A stretch of 64,000 bases of DNA. Source: Leisingera sp. S132 (lineage in GTDB: Bacteria > Pseudomonadota > Alphaproteobacteria > Rhodobacterales > Rhodobacteraceae). The stretch lies in the NCBI RefSeq assembly GCF_025144465.1, contig NZ_CP083553.1:921001-985000 (forward strand), given 5' to 3'. The position numbers and the translations under genes were made by a program. Numbering within the stretch: the first letter of the stretch is position 1; every line of letters starts with the position of its first letter. Below the pieces are notes generated by a model that was given only the letters and a program-made list of their open reading frames with translations, did not search any database and was not told the DNA's origin. Shown one piece after another: positions 26,954 to 35,719 of the stretch.

Positions 26954-28156
26954 TTACACGCGTTCGAGGATCAGGGCGGTGCCCTGACCGACGCCGACGC
27001 ACATGGTGCAGAGCGCATACCGCCCGCCGGTGCGCTGAAGCTGATAGGCAGCGGTCAGCACCAGCCGCGCCCCGGACATGCCGAGCGGGTGGCCCAGTGC
27101 AATCGCACCGCCGTTGGGATTAACATGGGGCGCGTCGTCCGGAAGGCCAAGCTCGCGCAGGGTGGCAAGGCCCTGGGATGCAAAGGCCTCGTTCAGCTCG
27201 ATCACGTCCATCTGTTCAATGGTCAGGCCAGTGCGGGCCAGAACCTTGCGGGTGGCAGGCACCGGGCCGATGCCCATGATGCGCGGCTCCACGCCTGCAG
27301 CGGCCATGCCGACGATGCGGGCCATCGGTTTCAGACCGTTCCTCGCCGCAGCCGCTTCATTCGCCATCAGGATCGCCGCAGCACCGTCATTGACGCCGGA
27401 GGCATTGCCTGCGGTCACGGTCTTGTCCGGGCCGTTGACGCCCTTGAGGCCCGCCAGCTTCTCTGCCGAGGTGCCGGGGCGGGGGTGTTCATCGGTGTCC
27501 ACCACCAGATCATCGCCCTTGCGCTGCGGGATGGTGACCTGGGTGATTTCGTCCTTGAAGATGCCGGCCTCATGCGCGGCGGCCCAGCGGGCCTGGCTGC
27601 GGGCGGCGAAGGCGTCCTGATCGGCGCGGGAGACGCCGTAGTCCTCTGCCACGTTGTCGGCAGTCTGCGGCATCGAGTCGGTGCCGTACATCCCGTGCAT
27701 CTTCTTGTTCACGAAGCGCCAGCCGATGGTGGTGTCATAGACCGCATTGGCACGGGTGAAGGCAGAGGTGGCCTTGGGCATCACGAAGGGCGCGCGCGAC
27801 ATGCTTTCGACGCCGCCGGCGATGGCCATGTCATAGTCGCCCGCCTTGATCCCGCGGGACGCCATGCCGACCGCATCCATGCCCGAGGCGCAGAGGCGGT
27901 TAATCGTGGTGCCGGGAACGGAGGTGGGCAGGCCCGCCAGCAGCGCCGCCATGCGGGCCACGTTGCGGTTGCTTTCCCCCGCCTGGTTGGCATCGCCAAA
28001 GATCACATCGTCCAAGGAGCCCCAGTCCACATCCGGGTTGCGTTCGACCAGCGCCGCAATCGGCAAAGAGGCCAAATCGTCGGTACGCACCTGGCTCAGT
28101 GCGCCGCCGTAGCGGCCGATCGGGGTGCGGGTGGCATCGCAGATGAAAGCATCCAT
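26954..28156 (-). CDS. paaJ: 3-oxoadipyl-CoA / 3-oxo-5,6-dehydrosuberyl-CoA thiolase
   Basis: A 400-aa thiolase. The nucleophilic cysteine is in NRLCASGMDAVG near residue 90, the His in GHPLGMSGARL near 350 and the second Cys in CTMCVGVGQG near 385. It begins DAFICDATRTPIGRYGGALS, the form typical of PaaJ/PcaF. As first gene of the paa operon it would cleave the last ring-derived CoA ester; the same protein class serves the beta-ketoadipate pathway (pcaF), so either name is possible. ATG at 28156 has AGGAG upstream. Confidence 0.88.
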   Translation of the reverse strand: MDAFICDATRTPIGRYGGALSQVRTDDLASLPIAALVERNPDVDWGSLDDVIFGDANQAGESNRNVARMAALLAGLPTSVPGTTINRLCASGMDAVGMASRGIKAGDYDMAIAGGVESMSRAPFVMPKATSAFTRANAVYDTTIGWRFVNKKMHGMYGTDSMPQTADNVAEDYGVSRADQDAFAARSQARWAAAHEAGIFKDEITQVTIPQRKGDDLVVDTDEHPRPGTSAEKLAGLKGVNGPDKTVTAGNASGVNDGAAAILMANEAAAARNGLKPMARIVGMAAAGVEPRIMGIGPVPATRKVLARTGLTIEQMDVIELNEAFASQGLATLRELGLPDDAPHVNPNGGAIALGHPLGMSGARLVLTAAYQLQRTGGRYALCTMCVGVGQGTALILERV

Positions 28157-28192
28157 GGGTGTTCGCGTCTCCTGTGGCGGCGGCAGGAAAAG

Positions 28193-28208
28193 CCGACCGT
28201 TGGGTCGG
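28193..28208. promoter_or_regulatory. Palindrome in the paa promoter, possible TetR-type (PaaR-like) operator
   Basis: Arms CCGACC and GGTCGG separated by GTTG, centred about 44 bases before the paaJ start. TetR-family PaaR sites in other Proteobacteria are of the CCGACC/GGTCGG type as I recall them. No regulator gene lies next to the operon in this window. Confidence 0.45.
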
Positions 28209-28316
28209 TGATACGCCGGAAGATGATTCGCGGCAAGTAAATTGTAACTCAAAAATGTGATGTTGGAAAAATCTGTAACAAGTGGGCGCAGAGCTGTCCG
28301 GTCAGGGGGCTGAACC

Positions 28317-28336
28317 TTCCTGCATGACTGCAGGAA
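28317..28336 (-). terminator. Hairpin after the sulfatase gene
   Basis: Perfect 8-bp arms (28317-28324, 28329-28336) with a TGAC loop, 31 bases after the sulfatase stop on the minus strand. There is no T-run, so a factor-dependent end or an mRNA 3'-end stem is more likely than a classic terminator. Confidence 0.4.
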
Positions 28337-28366
28337 GCTGCGTGCAGAAGTGAAAGAGCCGGGCGG

Positions 28367-29992
28367 TTACTTCGGTACTTGCCCGCGGTATTTTTCTGTC
28401 AATTCCGGCGCAACTTCATCAGCCTCATAGACCCCCAGCAGGATACCCTTGCGTCCGGACTTGCCGCGGCGCGCTTTGATCTGCGTATCCGACAGGGTGA
28501 TCCGCTGCGACATTCTGAGGCCCCATTCCAACAACCGGTCATACATCAGGTCGAGCACCGCCTGGTGAGCGCCGTCCTTGGCGAGGTCCACCAGTTCATC
28601 CGGGTCGTTTTCCATGTCAAACAGCATCGGCCGCAGCCCGCCCTCGGCATGCATGAACTTCCAGCGCTTGTCCGTCACCATGAACAGCCGCGCATCCTTC
28701 GGCTCCAGCCCCAGCTTTTCACACAGCGGCATGGTGGAGTAATCGAACTCGGCAATGGCATAGTCCCGCCACGCGGGCTTTTCACCCCGCAGGAATGGCA
28801 TCAAGGAGCGCCCCTCCAGGATATGCGGCGCAGGTTCACCGCCCGCTGCCTCCAGGAAAGTGGGCAGCAGGTCGATTGCTTCGACCAGTTCATCGCAAGT
28901 AGTGCCGCGGGTGGCATCGGCCTCCGGGCGCGGGTCATAGATGATCAGCGGCACCTTGATCGAGGGCTCGTGGAACAGGTTCTTTTCGCCCAGCCAGTGA
29001 TCGCCCAGATAGTCGCCGTGATCCGATGTCACCACGATCATGGTGTCCTGCATCCGGCCGGTGTTCTCCAGCCAGTTGAACAGCCGCCCCATCTGGTCAT
29101 CGGCCTGTTTGATCAGCCCCATGTAGGCGGGGATCACCTTCTGGCGCACCTCGTCCCGGCTGAAGGTCCTGCCGATCTGGTTGTTCATCATGCCGTCAAA
29201 CACCGGATGCGCGTCTTCGCGCTCCGCCTCCGAGCGCACAACCGGCAGCACATGCTCCGGCCCGTACAAATCGTGGTAGGGCGCGGGCACGATATAGGGC
29301 CAATGCGGCTTGATATAGCTGAGGTGCGCACACCATGGTGCATCGGCCTGCTCGATGAACGCCATCGCCTGAGTGGTCAGCCAGGGTGTCTCGCTGTCTG
29401 CCTCGGCGACATTGGCGGGCTTGTCCGCATTGACCATGAACCAGCCGGACGCGATGTCATTGCCCTCTATGCCGGCATTGGCAAAATCGTTCCAGGGGTT
29501 GTCTCCGGGATAGCCCTTTTCTTTCAGGTATTCATTGTAAGGGCTGCGTTTGCTGTCATAGAAACCGTCCGGCCCCTCTGCCCACAGCCCGTCATCGCGC
29601 ACCCAGGGGTCAAAGCCGCATTCCGACTGGCGCACGCCGATCACGCTGTCCGGTGCCAGGCCCAGGCGCTGCATCCCGTCAGCATCCGCTACCATATGGG
29701 TCTTGCCGATCAGGTGGCAGCCCATCCCCGCCTTGCGCAGATGGTCCCCCATCGTCCACTCGCCGACCCGCAGCGGATAGCTGTTGAACTGCACCCCGTG
29801 GCTGGACGGGTAACGCCCGGTGTAGCTCGACATCCGCGAGGAGCCGCAGGTTGGCGACTGCACATAGGCGCGGGTAAAGCGCACGCCCCTGGCGGCCAGC
29901 CCGTCGATGTGCGGCGTCTGCAAATGCGGATGGCCGGCGCAGCTCAGATAGTCGAACCGCAGCTGGTCGAACATGATATAGAGGATGTTCAT
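28367..29992 (-). CDS. Sulfatase / phosphonate monoester hydrolase-type enzyme (formylglycine-dependent)
   Basis: A 541-aa alkaline-phosphatase-superfamily hydrolase. Metal ligands are in MFDQLRFD at the N-terminus and TSDHGDYLGDH near residue 325. The formylglycine site is CGSSRMSSYTG near residue 49; the Cys at position one is the residue converted to formylglycine. PHWPYIVPAPYHDLYGPE is like the phosphonate monoester hydrolase branch, which also cleaves sulfate and phosphate esters. No signal peptide is seen, so it acts in the cytosol. Substrate is undetermined; choline-O-sulfate or aryl sulfates are other options. It is a single-gene unit. Confidence 0.8.
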   Translation of the reverse strand: MNILYIMFDQLRFDYLSCAGHPHLQTPHIDGLAARGVRFTRAYVQSPTCGSSRMSSYTGRYPSSHGVQFNSYPLRVGEWTMGDHLRKAGMGCHLIGKTHMVADADGMQRLGLAPDSVIGVRQSECGFDPWVRDDGLWAEGPDGFYDSKRSPYNEYLKEKGYPGDNPWNDFANAGIEGNDIASGWFMVNADKPANVAEADSETPWLTTQAMAFIEQADAPWCAHLSYIKPHWPYIVPAPYHDLYGPEHVLPVVRSEAEREDAHPVFDGMMNNQIGRTFSRDEVRQKVIPAYMGLIKQADDQMGRLFNWLENTGRMQDTMIVVTSDHGDYLGDHWLGEKNLFHEPSIKVPLIIYDPRPEADATRGTTCDELVEAIDLLPTFLEAAGGEPAPHILEGRSLMPFLRGEKPAWRDYAIAEFDYSTMPLCEKLGLEPKDARLFMVTDKRWKFMHAEGGLRPMLFDMENDPDELVDLAKDGAHQAVLDLMYDRLLEWGLRMSQRITLSDTQIKARRGKSGRKGILLGVYEADEVAPELTEKYRGQVPK

Positions 29993-30119
29993 CGGCGCCT
30001 CCCGCTCAGTGCTGCTGTATTGATAAACAAGTGAAGCAATTTTGGCGAGGAGATCTTCTTGACGGGCCTCGCCTCAGCTTGAACTATGGCGTCTGTTTTC
30101 TCTATTCCCAACGGCATTC

Positions 30120-30650
30120 ATGACCAGTCCATCAGCCGCCGCCGTGATCCGCCCCGCTGGAATGCATGACTGCTCCAGCCTTGCCGCCCTGTCGATCGAA
30201 GTCTGGGCCGGCACCTATCTGCGCAATGGGATCAGCGCGCATTTCGCGGACTATGTGCTGGCGCATTAAACATCTGCGCATTTTGCCAAGGCCCTGCAAA
30301 ACCCGGCCGAGGGCTTGCTGGTCTCTCAGAACCTGGATGGCATTGACGGCTATATCCGTGTCACGCACGGACGGCCCAGCCCGGCTGGCGGGGCTTCGTG
30401 CACCGAAATATCCACGCTCTACGTCCAGCCGCGGCATCACGGGCGGGGCATCGGGCGGCGCTTGCTGCAAGCCTGGCTGCAACTTTGCCGGTCAAACGGC
30501 TGGGACGCGCCCTGGCTTGCCAGCAATTCGGAGAACTCCCGCGCGATCTCCTTCTATCTGGGCAACGGGTTCGAACATGCCGGGCTGACAAGTTTCAGGA
30601 TCGGCGGCGAAGAATACGCCAACGACGTGCTGCAGTACTCCTCTCTCTGA
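30120..30650 (+). pseudogene. GNAT acetyltransferase gene interrupted by one in-frame stop
   Basis: Both halves read in one frame as a 176-residue GNAT protein. The first half ends FADYVLAH, then TAA at 30267-30269, and the frame continues TSAHFAKALQNPAEG and on through the acetyl-CoA motif VQPRHHGRGIGRRLLQAW and NSENSRAISFYLGNGFEH. The stop sits where a Tyr codon (TAT or TAC) would need one base change. An internal ATG or TTG could still start a C-terminal fragment from about 30315, which keeps the acetyl-CoA site. It may be a real nonsense mutation or a sequencing error. Substrate unknown. Confidence 0.75.
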
Positions 30651-30705
30651 GGCCGCCGGTCAAAACTTCAACGGCCTTTCCAATGTGCAGGCAGAAAGGA
30701 AACAA

Positions 30706-30735
30706 GCGGGCCCGAAGCATGTGCTTCGGGCCCGC
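30706..30735. terminator. Strong hairpin between convergent genes, first of a pair
   Basis: Perfect arms of 14 bp (30706-30719 and 30722-30735) with a tiny loop. It lies between the GNAT frame on the plus strand and the aminotransferase gene on the minus strand, so it could end transcripts from both sides. No T-run follows on the plus side. Confidence 0.55.
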
Positions 30736-30749
30736 CATGGCATCTGGTG

Positions 30750-30775
30750 GCGCCCGGGCCTGACGGCCCGGGCGC
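30750..30775. terminator. Strong hairpin between convergent genes, second of a pair
   Basis: Perfect 11-bp GC-rich arms (30750-30760, 30765-30775) around TGAC, 20 bases after the aminotransferase stop on the minus strand. With the preceding hairpin it forms a double transcription barrier. Confidence 0.55.
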
Positions 30776-30795
30776 AGGGGGATCTGGCGCTGATG

Positions 30796-32151
30796 TCAGC
30801 TCACCGCTGCAAAGCCTGCATCCAAGGCAGAGAGGATAGTGCCGGCCTCCGCCTCGCTCAGCACCAGCGGTGGTGACAGGATGATGTTGGGGCCGGAGAC
30901 CCGCACCATGGCGCCTGCTTCATAGGCCGCTTCCTGCAGCGTGCCGATGGTCTTCTTGTCCACGGCTGTCTTGGTGGTGCGGTCGGACACCAGCTCAAGC
31001 GCGCACATCAGGCCGTGGCCGCCGCGGACGTCGCCGATCAGATGGTATTTCTGCTGAAGATCCAGCAGGCCCTGGTGGATCTGGGTGCCGCGGGCGGCGG
31101 CGTTTTGCGTTACGTTCAGGCGAAGGGTCTCTTGAAGGCAGGCCAGGGCTGCAGCCGCACCGACCGGGTGGCCCGAGTAGGTGTAGCCGTGGCCGATTGC
31201 GGCCTTGCCGGTGGTGTCCTTCTCGAAGGTTTCGGTCATGTGGTCTGCAATCATCACCGCGCCAAAGGGGAAGTAACCGTTGGTGATTGCCTTGGCGGTG
31301 GCCGTCATGTCCGGCTGCACGCCCCAGTGGCGAGAGCCGCTCCACGATCCGGTGCGGCCGAAGGCGGTGATCACCTCATCCGCGATCAGCAGGATGCCAT
31401 TTCTGGAGCAGATCTCGCGCACCCAGGGCATGAAGCTGGCGTGCGGCGGGATCACCCCGCCGGCCCCGAGGACCGGCTCCATGATGAATGCGGCGATTGT
31501 CCCCGCGCCCTGAAAGGCGATCTCGTCCTCCAGGGCTTGCAGGCAGAGCTGGGCCAGGCGTTCCGGATCGGTCTCGTTGAAGGGGTTGCGGTAGGTGTAA
31601 GGCGCCGGGATGTGGAAGCAGCCCGGCAGCAGCGGTTCGTACTGAGCGCGGAAGTTGGCGTTGCCATTGACCGAAGCCCCGCCCATGTGGGTGCCGTGGT
31701 AGCCTTTCTTGAGGCTCAGGAACTTGGTGCGGCCTTCTTCGCCGCGGATCTTGTGGTACTGGCGGGCGAGACGCAGGGCGGTTTCCACCGAATCCGAGCC
31801 GCCGGACGTGAAGAAGGCGCGGGTGAGGCCATCGGGCGCAAAGAACTTGCGCAACTCCTCTGCCAGCTGGATCACCTGGTCGTTGGTGGTGCCGCGGAAG
31901 GTGGAGTAGTATGGCAGAACATCAAGCTGCGCGGCGATGGCATCCTTTACTGGCTGGCAGGAAAAGCCGAGGTTCACGTTCCACAGGCCGCCAACAGCAT
32001 CAACCACTTCATGCCCGTCGATGTCGGTGATCTTGACCCCTTGGGCAGAGGTGATGATGGCGGGCGGGTTGGCCAGACTGTCAGCCGGGTGTGCCATGGG
32101 GTGCCAGAGTGATTTGGCGTTGTGCTCTTTCAGGAAATTGGAGTCTTTCAT
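30796..32151 (-). CDS. Class III omega-aminotransferase
   Basis: A 451-aa PLP-dependent enzyme of the AGAT-II branch. It has FFTSGGSDSVETALRLAR near residue 115, GYHGTHMGGASVNG near 149, the PLP-contacting LLIADEVITAFGRTG near 252 and the Schiff-base lysine in ATAKAITNGYFP near 282. Family members use beta-alanine, taurine, omega-amino acids or amines with pyruvate as acceptor; the true substrate is unknown. It lies 43 bases after the IclR-type gene on the same strand, so the two are probably co-transcribed and the regulator controls it. Confidence 0.85.
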   Translation of the reverse strand: MKDSNFLKEHNAKSLWHPMAHPADSLANPPAIITSAQGVKITDIDGHEVVDAVGGLWNVNLGFSCQPVKDAIAAQLDVLPYYSTFRGTTNDQVIQLAEELRKFFAPDGLTRAFFTSGGSDSVETALRLARQYHKIRGEEGRTKFLSLKKGYHGTHMGGASVNGNANFRAQYEPLLPGCFHIPAPYTYRNPFNETDPERLAQLCLQALEDEIAFQGAGTIAAFIMEPVLGAGGVIPPHASFMPWVREICSRNGILLIADEVITAFGRTGSWSGSRHWGVQPDMTATAKAITNGYFPFGAVMIADHMTETFEKDTTGKAAIGHGYTYSGHPVGAAAALACLQETLRLNVTQNAAARGTQIHQGLLDLQQKYHLIGDVRGGHGLMCALELVSDRTTKTAVDKKTIGTLQEAAYEAGAMVRVSGPNIILSPPLVLSEAEAGTILSALDAGFAAVS

Positions 32152-32194
32152 GGGGCAGCTCCTGGATGCGGCCTGGCTTGGGCCGGTGAAGGGG

Positions 32195-32974
32195 TCAGGC
32201 GGTGTCGTCCTGCGGGAAGCCCGCGGGAGCGGACCCTCCGATGCGGTATGTGAGGGCAGCGCCTGCGCGGCGCAGGGCGGCCGGGATCAGTTGTTTCTGT
32301 TCTGCTGTCATGCGGGAGGCGGGGGCGGCCACCGCCAGGGCGCCGATCACCTTGCGGTCCGGATCAAATATTGGAACCGCATGGGAGTGAACGTCTTCCT
32401 CAAAGCCGCCGATAGACACGGCAATGCCGCTTTTGCGGATGCCGTCCAGCTGAGCCCGGAGTTTCCCCGGATCGGTAAGGGTCTCCGGGGTGCGGGCTTC
32501 CAGCGGCTGGGACAGTATGGTTTCGACGAAGGCCGGTTCGGCAAAGGCCAGAACTGCCATGCCGGAGCTGGTGCCGTGGAACGTCAGTACTTTGGCGTCC
32601 TCCATCATTACCCTGGTGGCGTTGCGCGGGGAATAGGCGTGTGACAGCGAATTGAGCTGGCTGCCTTGCAGCAGAGAAAGGTGGCTGGTTTCGCCGGTTT
32701 CATCGCTCAGTTCGCGCAGCACCTGGCGGGAAACGGAGAGGATCGGCACCGCGGCCTCGCGCAGGGCTGCAAGACGCAGAACCTGGGGGCCCAGCCGGTA
32801 AGAGCGGTTGCTGCCCGTCTGTTCCACAAAGCCTGATTCCTGAAGTTCGTTCATCAGCCGGTAAACGGTTGCCTTATTCATGCCGGACAAGCGCGTGAGG
32901 TCGCTGAGTCCGATCCCGGTGCGGCCGTGATCGAAATATGTCAGCAGCGACAAGGCTTTGGATACGGTGCCCAT
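32195..32974 (-). CDS. IclR-family transcriptional regulator
   Basis: A 259-aa protein with an N-terminal winged helix (VSKALSLLTYFDHGRTGIGLSDLTRLSGMNKATVYRLMNELQ region, residues 3-48) and a C-terminal GAF-like effector domain with the IclR signature VSIGGFEEDVHSHAVPIFD near residue 190. It probably controls the aminotransferase gene that follows it and its own promoter. A perfect IclR-like palindrome is found 115 bases upstream of the start. The effector is unknown. Confidence 0.9.
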   Translation of the reverse strand: MGTVSKALSLLTYFDHGRTGIGLSDLTRLSGMNKATVYRLMNELQESGFVEQTGSNRSYRLGPQVLRLAALREAAVPILSVSRQVLRELSDETGETSHLSLLQGSQLNSLSHAYSPRNATRVMMEDAKVLTFHGTSSGMAVLAFAEPAFVETILSQPLEARTPETLTDPGKLRAQLDGIRKSGIAVSIGGFEEDVHSHAVPIFDPDRKVIGALAVAAPASRMTAEQKQLIPAALRRAGAALTYRIGGSAPAGFPQDDTA

Positions 32975-33489
32975 GCGACTGTTGAAGCTCCCTGTTTGAA
33001 CTGTCCGGTCGGTCTTTCCGGGGTGGCAGTCCCGGGATGCGGTTTGAATGACAGATACAATGCCTGGCTGTCAACAATATAAACCGAAGGTTCATATAAT
33101 GAACCGAGTAGTTGAGCCTGGGCGAACGACGGGGCTGCAAAACTCATGTTGACGCCGGCAATGATCAGGCTGCGTGGGGTTTGGTGTATGCCGAACACCT
33201 GGAAAGACCCGTGAACAACCCTATGCCGCGGTTGCCGGGTTGCTTTGAGGGCGGGTTCACGCCGGCATCAGGCTGGCCTGCGGGATAATATGTTTCAGAA
33301 AGTTTCCATTTTGCCCGGCTTCTGTTACGCAATCGCCAGCGTAACCGGCCACCGGACACCAGAACGCCGCGACGCGGCGTTTGCTGGCCTTCGGCGGCCA
33401 TTGGGGCTTGGCGCCGGTCCGGGTGCTGTGCCTAATCTATTGGGAACCGGGCGCAGGCACTGCCGCCGCGGGAGAGAGAGGAAGACCGG
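32975..33489. other. 515-bp divergent intergenic region
   Basis: It separates the leftward IclR gene from the rightward fadJ-like gene. It holds the IclR-type palindrome and, nearer the fadJ-like gene, a dyad GTTACGC with 8-base spacer (33324-33345) that could be another operator. Short frames here lack binding sites; I see no gene. GAGAGAGAGGAAG just before 33490 is the ribosome binding site of the next gene. Confidence 0.5.
33089..33105. promoter_or_regulatory. IclR-type operator upstream of the IclR gene
   Basis: GGTTCATATAATGAACC is a perfect palindrome with 7-bp arms around ATA. This form is typical of IclR-family binding sites, and it lies in the promoter region of an IclR-family gene, which suggests autoregulation of the regulator-aminotransferase unit. 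Confidence 0.6.
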
Positions 33490-35580
33490 ATGAGTGAAGC
33501 CATTGCATACGAGCGCGTCGGCGATTTTGCCGTTCTGAAAGCGCAGAACCCGCCGGTGAATGCGCTGGGCATTGATGTGCGCAAGGGATTGCTGGCCGGA
33601 ATCGAGCGTGCTGAAGGCGAGGGCGCCAAGGCGGTGCTGATCTACGGTGAGGGAAAGACCTATTTCGCGGGTGCCGACATCCGTGAATTCGGCAAGCCGC
33701 CGCAGGAGCCCTACCTGCCGGGCCTGTGCAGCAGGATCGAGGCCTCGCCGCTGATTGTGGTCTCCGCCATGCATGGCACTGCGCTGGGCGGCGGGCTGGA
33801 GGTGGCCTTGTCCTCGCATTACCGGATTGCGGTGCCTTCGGCCAAGATGGGACTGCCGGAGGTCAACCTGGGCATCCTGCCCGGCGCGGGCGGCACCCAG
33901 CGGCTGCCGCGGCTGGCGGGGACAGAAGCTGCGCTGGAGATGATCACCACCGGCCGCCACATCGGCGCGGCAGAGGCGCTGGACAAGGGTATCATCGACC
34001 GCATCGAAGAGGGCGCGCCGCGCGAGATCGGCCTGGCCTATGCGCAGGAATTGCTGGATGCAGGCGCGCCGCGCCGGGCGGTTGGGGAAATGCCTGCTCC
34101 GGAAGCTGTGGATTTTGATGCCATTTATGAAGCGACGCTGAAGAAAGGCCGCGGCCAGCTGTCCCCGGCAACCGCTGTGCGTGCGGTGCAGGCGGCGGTC
34201 GAGGCTGTGAGCTTTGAAGCCGGCCTTAAGCGTGAGCGCGCGCTGTTCACAGAGCTGATGGAGTCCGATCAGCGGCAGGGGCTGATCCATGCCTTCTTCT
34301 CGGAGCGTGCGGTCAGCAAACTGCCGGAGCTGGAAGGAGTTGAACCCCGTGACGTATCCTCAATGGGGGTAATCGGCGGCGGCACCATGGGTGCAGGCAT
34401 TGCCACCGCGGCGCTGCTGGCCGGGCTTCCGATTGTGCTGATCGAGATGACGGACGAGGGTGTTGCCGCCGCGCGCGGCCGGATCGAAGGCAATCTGCAA
34501 GGCGCCCTGAAGCGGGGCAAGGTCACCCAGGCGCAATATGATCAGCTGACCGGCGAGGCGCTGACTGTGGCCACGGATTATGCCGCGCTGAGCGAGGTGG
34601 ATCTGGTGGTCGAGGCCGTGTTCGAAGACATGGGTGTCAAGCGCGAGGTCTTTGGCAAGCTGGATGTGCATTGCAAGCCGGGGGCCGTGCTGGCGACCAA
34701 TACCTCCTATCTGGATGTCGATGAAATCGCCGCGGCAACGTCCCGTCCGCAGGATGTGATCGGGCTGCACTTCTTCTCGCCCGCGCACGTGATGAAGCTT
34801 TTGGAGGTGGTGGTAGCGGAAAAGACCGCTCCGGAGGTCCTGGCGACAGGCTTTGCGCTGGGCAAGCGGTTGAAGAAGGTCGCGGTACGATCCGGCATCT
34901 GCGACGGGTTCATCGGCAACCGGATCATGAACGCCTACCGCAAGGCGGCGGAATATGTGGTGCTGGACGGGGCCTCGCCTTATCAGGTGGACAAGGTGGT
35001 GACCACTTTCGGCTTCCCGATGGGGCCGTTTGCGATGGGCGATCTGGCGGGGCTGGACATCAACTGGGCGGCCCGCAAGCGCCGCGCGCCGACGCGGGAT
35101 CCGCGCGAGCGGGTGCCGCGGTTCTATGAGATGCTCTGCGAGGGCGGGGACTTCGGCCAGAAGACCGGCAAGGGTTTCTATGTCTACGAAGCGGGCAAGC
35201 GCGGTGGTGTCCCGAACCCTGAGGTGGCGGAGCTGATTGCCCGGGATCAGGAGGAGCAGGGTGTCACCCCGCGGGAGTTCTCCGACGCTGAAGTGCTGCG
35301 CCGCTACATGTGCGCTATGGTCAACGAGGCCGCAAAGGTGGTGGGCGAGGGCATCGCCCGGCGTCCGCTGGACGTGGATATGGTGATGCTGTTTGGCTAC
35401 GGCTTTCCGCGGTTCTGGGGCGGGCCGTTGAAATGGGCCGATCTGCAGGGGCTGGACGGCATCCTGGCCGATATCAAGGCCTATGCGGAAGAGGACGGGT
35501 TCTTCTGGCAGCCGGCGCCGCTGCTGGAGCAGCTCGTGGCAGAAGGCAAGACCTTCGGCGATCTGAACAAAGGCGCCTAG
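33490..35580 (+). CDS. Fused enoyl-CoA hydratase / 3-hydroxyacyl-CoA dehydrogenase (FadJ-type)
   Basis: A 696-aa bifunctional beta-oxidation enzyme. Residues 1-190 are the crotonase domain, with FAGADIREF near 57 and LGGGLEVALSSHYR near 98 (oxyanion hole) and the catalytic Glu region LPEVNLGILPGAGG. Residues about 295-690 are the dehydrogenase with Rossmann motif GVIGGGTMGAGIA near 295, and HFFSPAHVMKLLEVV near 424 with the catalytic His. It would hydrate 2-enoyl-CoA and oxidise 3-hydroxyacyl-CoA with NAD. No thiolase partner is adjacent; the paaJ thiolase is 5 kb away. The repeat after the stop belongs to rpe by orientation. Confidence 0.9.
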   Translation: MSEAIAYERVGDFAVLKAQNPPVNALGIDVRKGLLAGIERAEGEGAKAVLIYGEGKTYFAGADIREFGKPPQEPYLPGLCSRIEASPLIVVSAMHGTALGGGLEVALSSHYRIAVPSAKMGLPEVNLGILPGAGGTQRLPRLAGTEAALEMITTGRHIGAAEALDKGIIDRIEEGAPREIGLAYAQELLDAGAPRRAVGEMPAPEAVDFDAIYEATLKKGRGQLSPATAVRAVQAAVEAVSFEAGLKRERALFTELMESDQRQGLIHAFFSERAVSKLPELEGVEPRDVSSMGVIGGGTMGAGIATAALLAGLPIVLIEMTDEGVAAARGRIEGNLQGALKRGKVTQAQYDQLTGEALTVATDYAALSEVDLVVEAVFEDMGVKREVFGKLDVHCKPGAVLATNTSYLDVDEIAAATSRPQDVIGLHFFSPAHVMKLLEVVVAEKTAPEVLATGFALGKRLKKVAVRSGICDGFIGNRIMNAYRKAAEYVVLDGASPYQVDKVVTTFGFPMGPFAMGDLAGLDINWAARKRRAPTRDPRERVPRFYEMLCEGGDFGQKTGKGFYVYEAGKRGGVPNPEVAELIARDQEEQGVTPREFSDAEVLRRYMCAMVNEAAKVVGEGIARRPLDVDMVMLFGYGFPRFWGGPLKWADLQGLDGILADIKAYAEEDGFFWQPAPLLEQLVAEGKTFGDLNKGA

Positions 35581-35634
35581 ACAAGCGGGCGGCGCCAGGC
35601 CTGGCGCGCAAACGCTGGCCGTAATACGAGAAAA

Positions 35635-35708
35635 GCGCCGCGCGGAACGCGCGGCGCCTGGCCCAACAAGAGCGGTGCATCCAGGATGCGCCTGGCGATT
35701 GGCGGGAG
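35635..35708 (-). repeat. Composite two-hairpin 3'-end repeat, copy C
   Basis: Read leftward from the rpe stop: ACTCCCGCC (block at 35701-35708), the 13-bp palindrome shared with copy A (35677-35689), TTGGGC (35661-35667 block), then a GC hairpin with 9-bp perfect arms (35635-35643, 35649-35657). The terminal hairpin arms are identical to those of copy B. Confidence 0.75.
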
Positions 35709-35719
35709 TTCCGCGTGCC

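Noticed and set aside
32941..33198. 85-codon minus-strand frame over the IclR promoter
   Set aside because: It contains the IclR palindrome and overlaps the regulator start; no binding site or homology.
35310..35624. 104-codon frame at the 3' end of the fadJ-like gene
   Set aside because: Same-strand shadow within the fadJ-like coding sequence and the following spacer; composition is Arg/Gly-rich.
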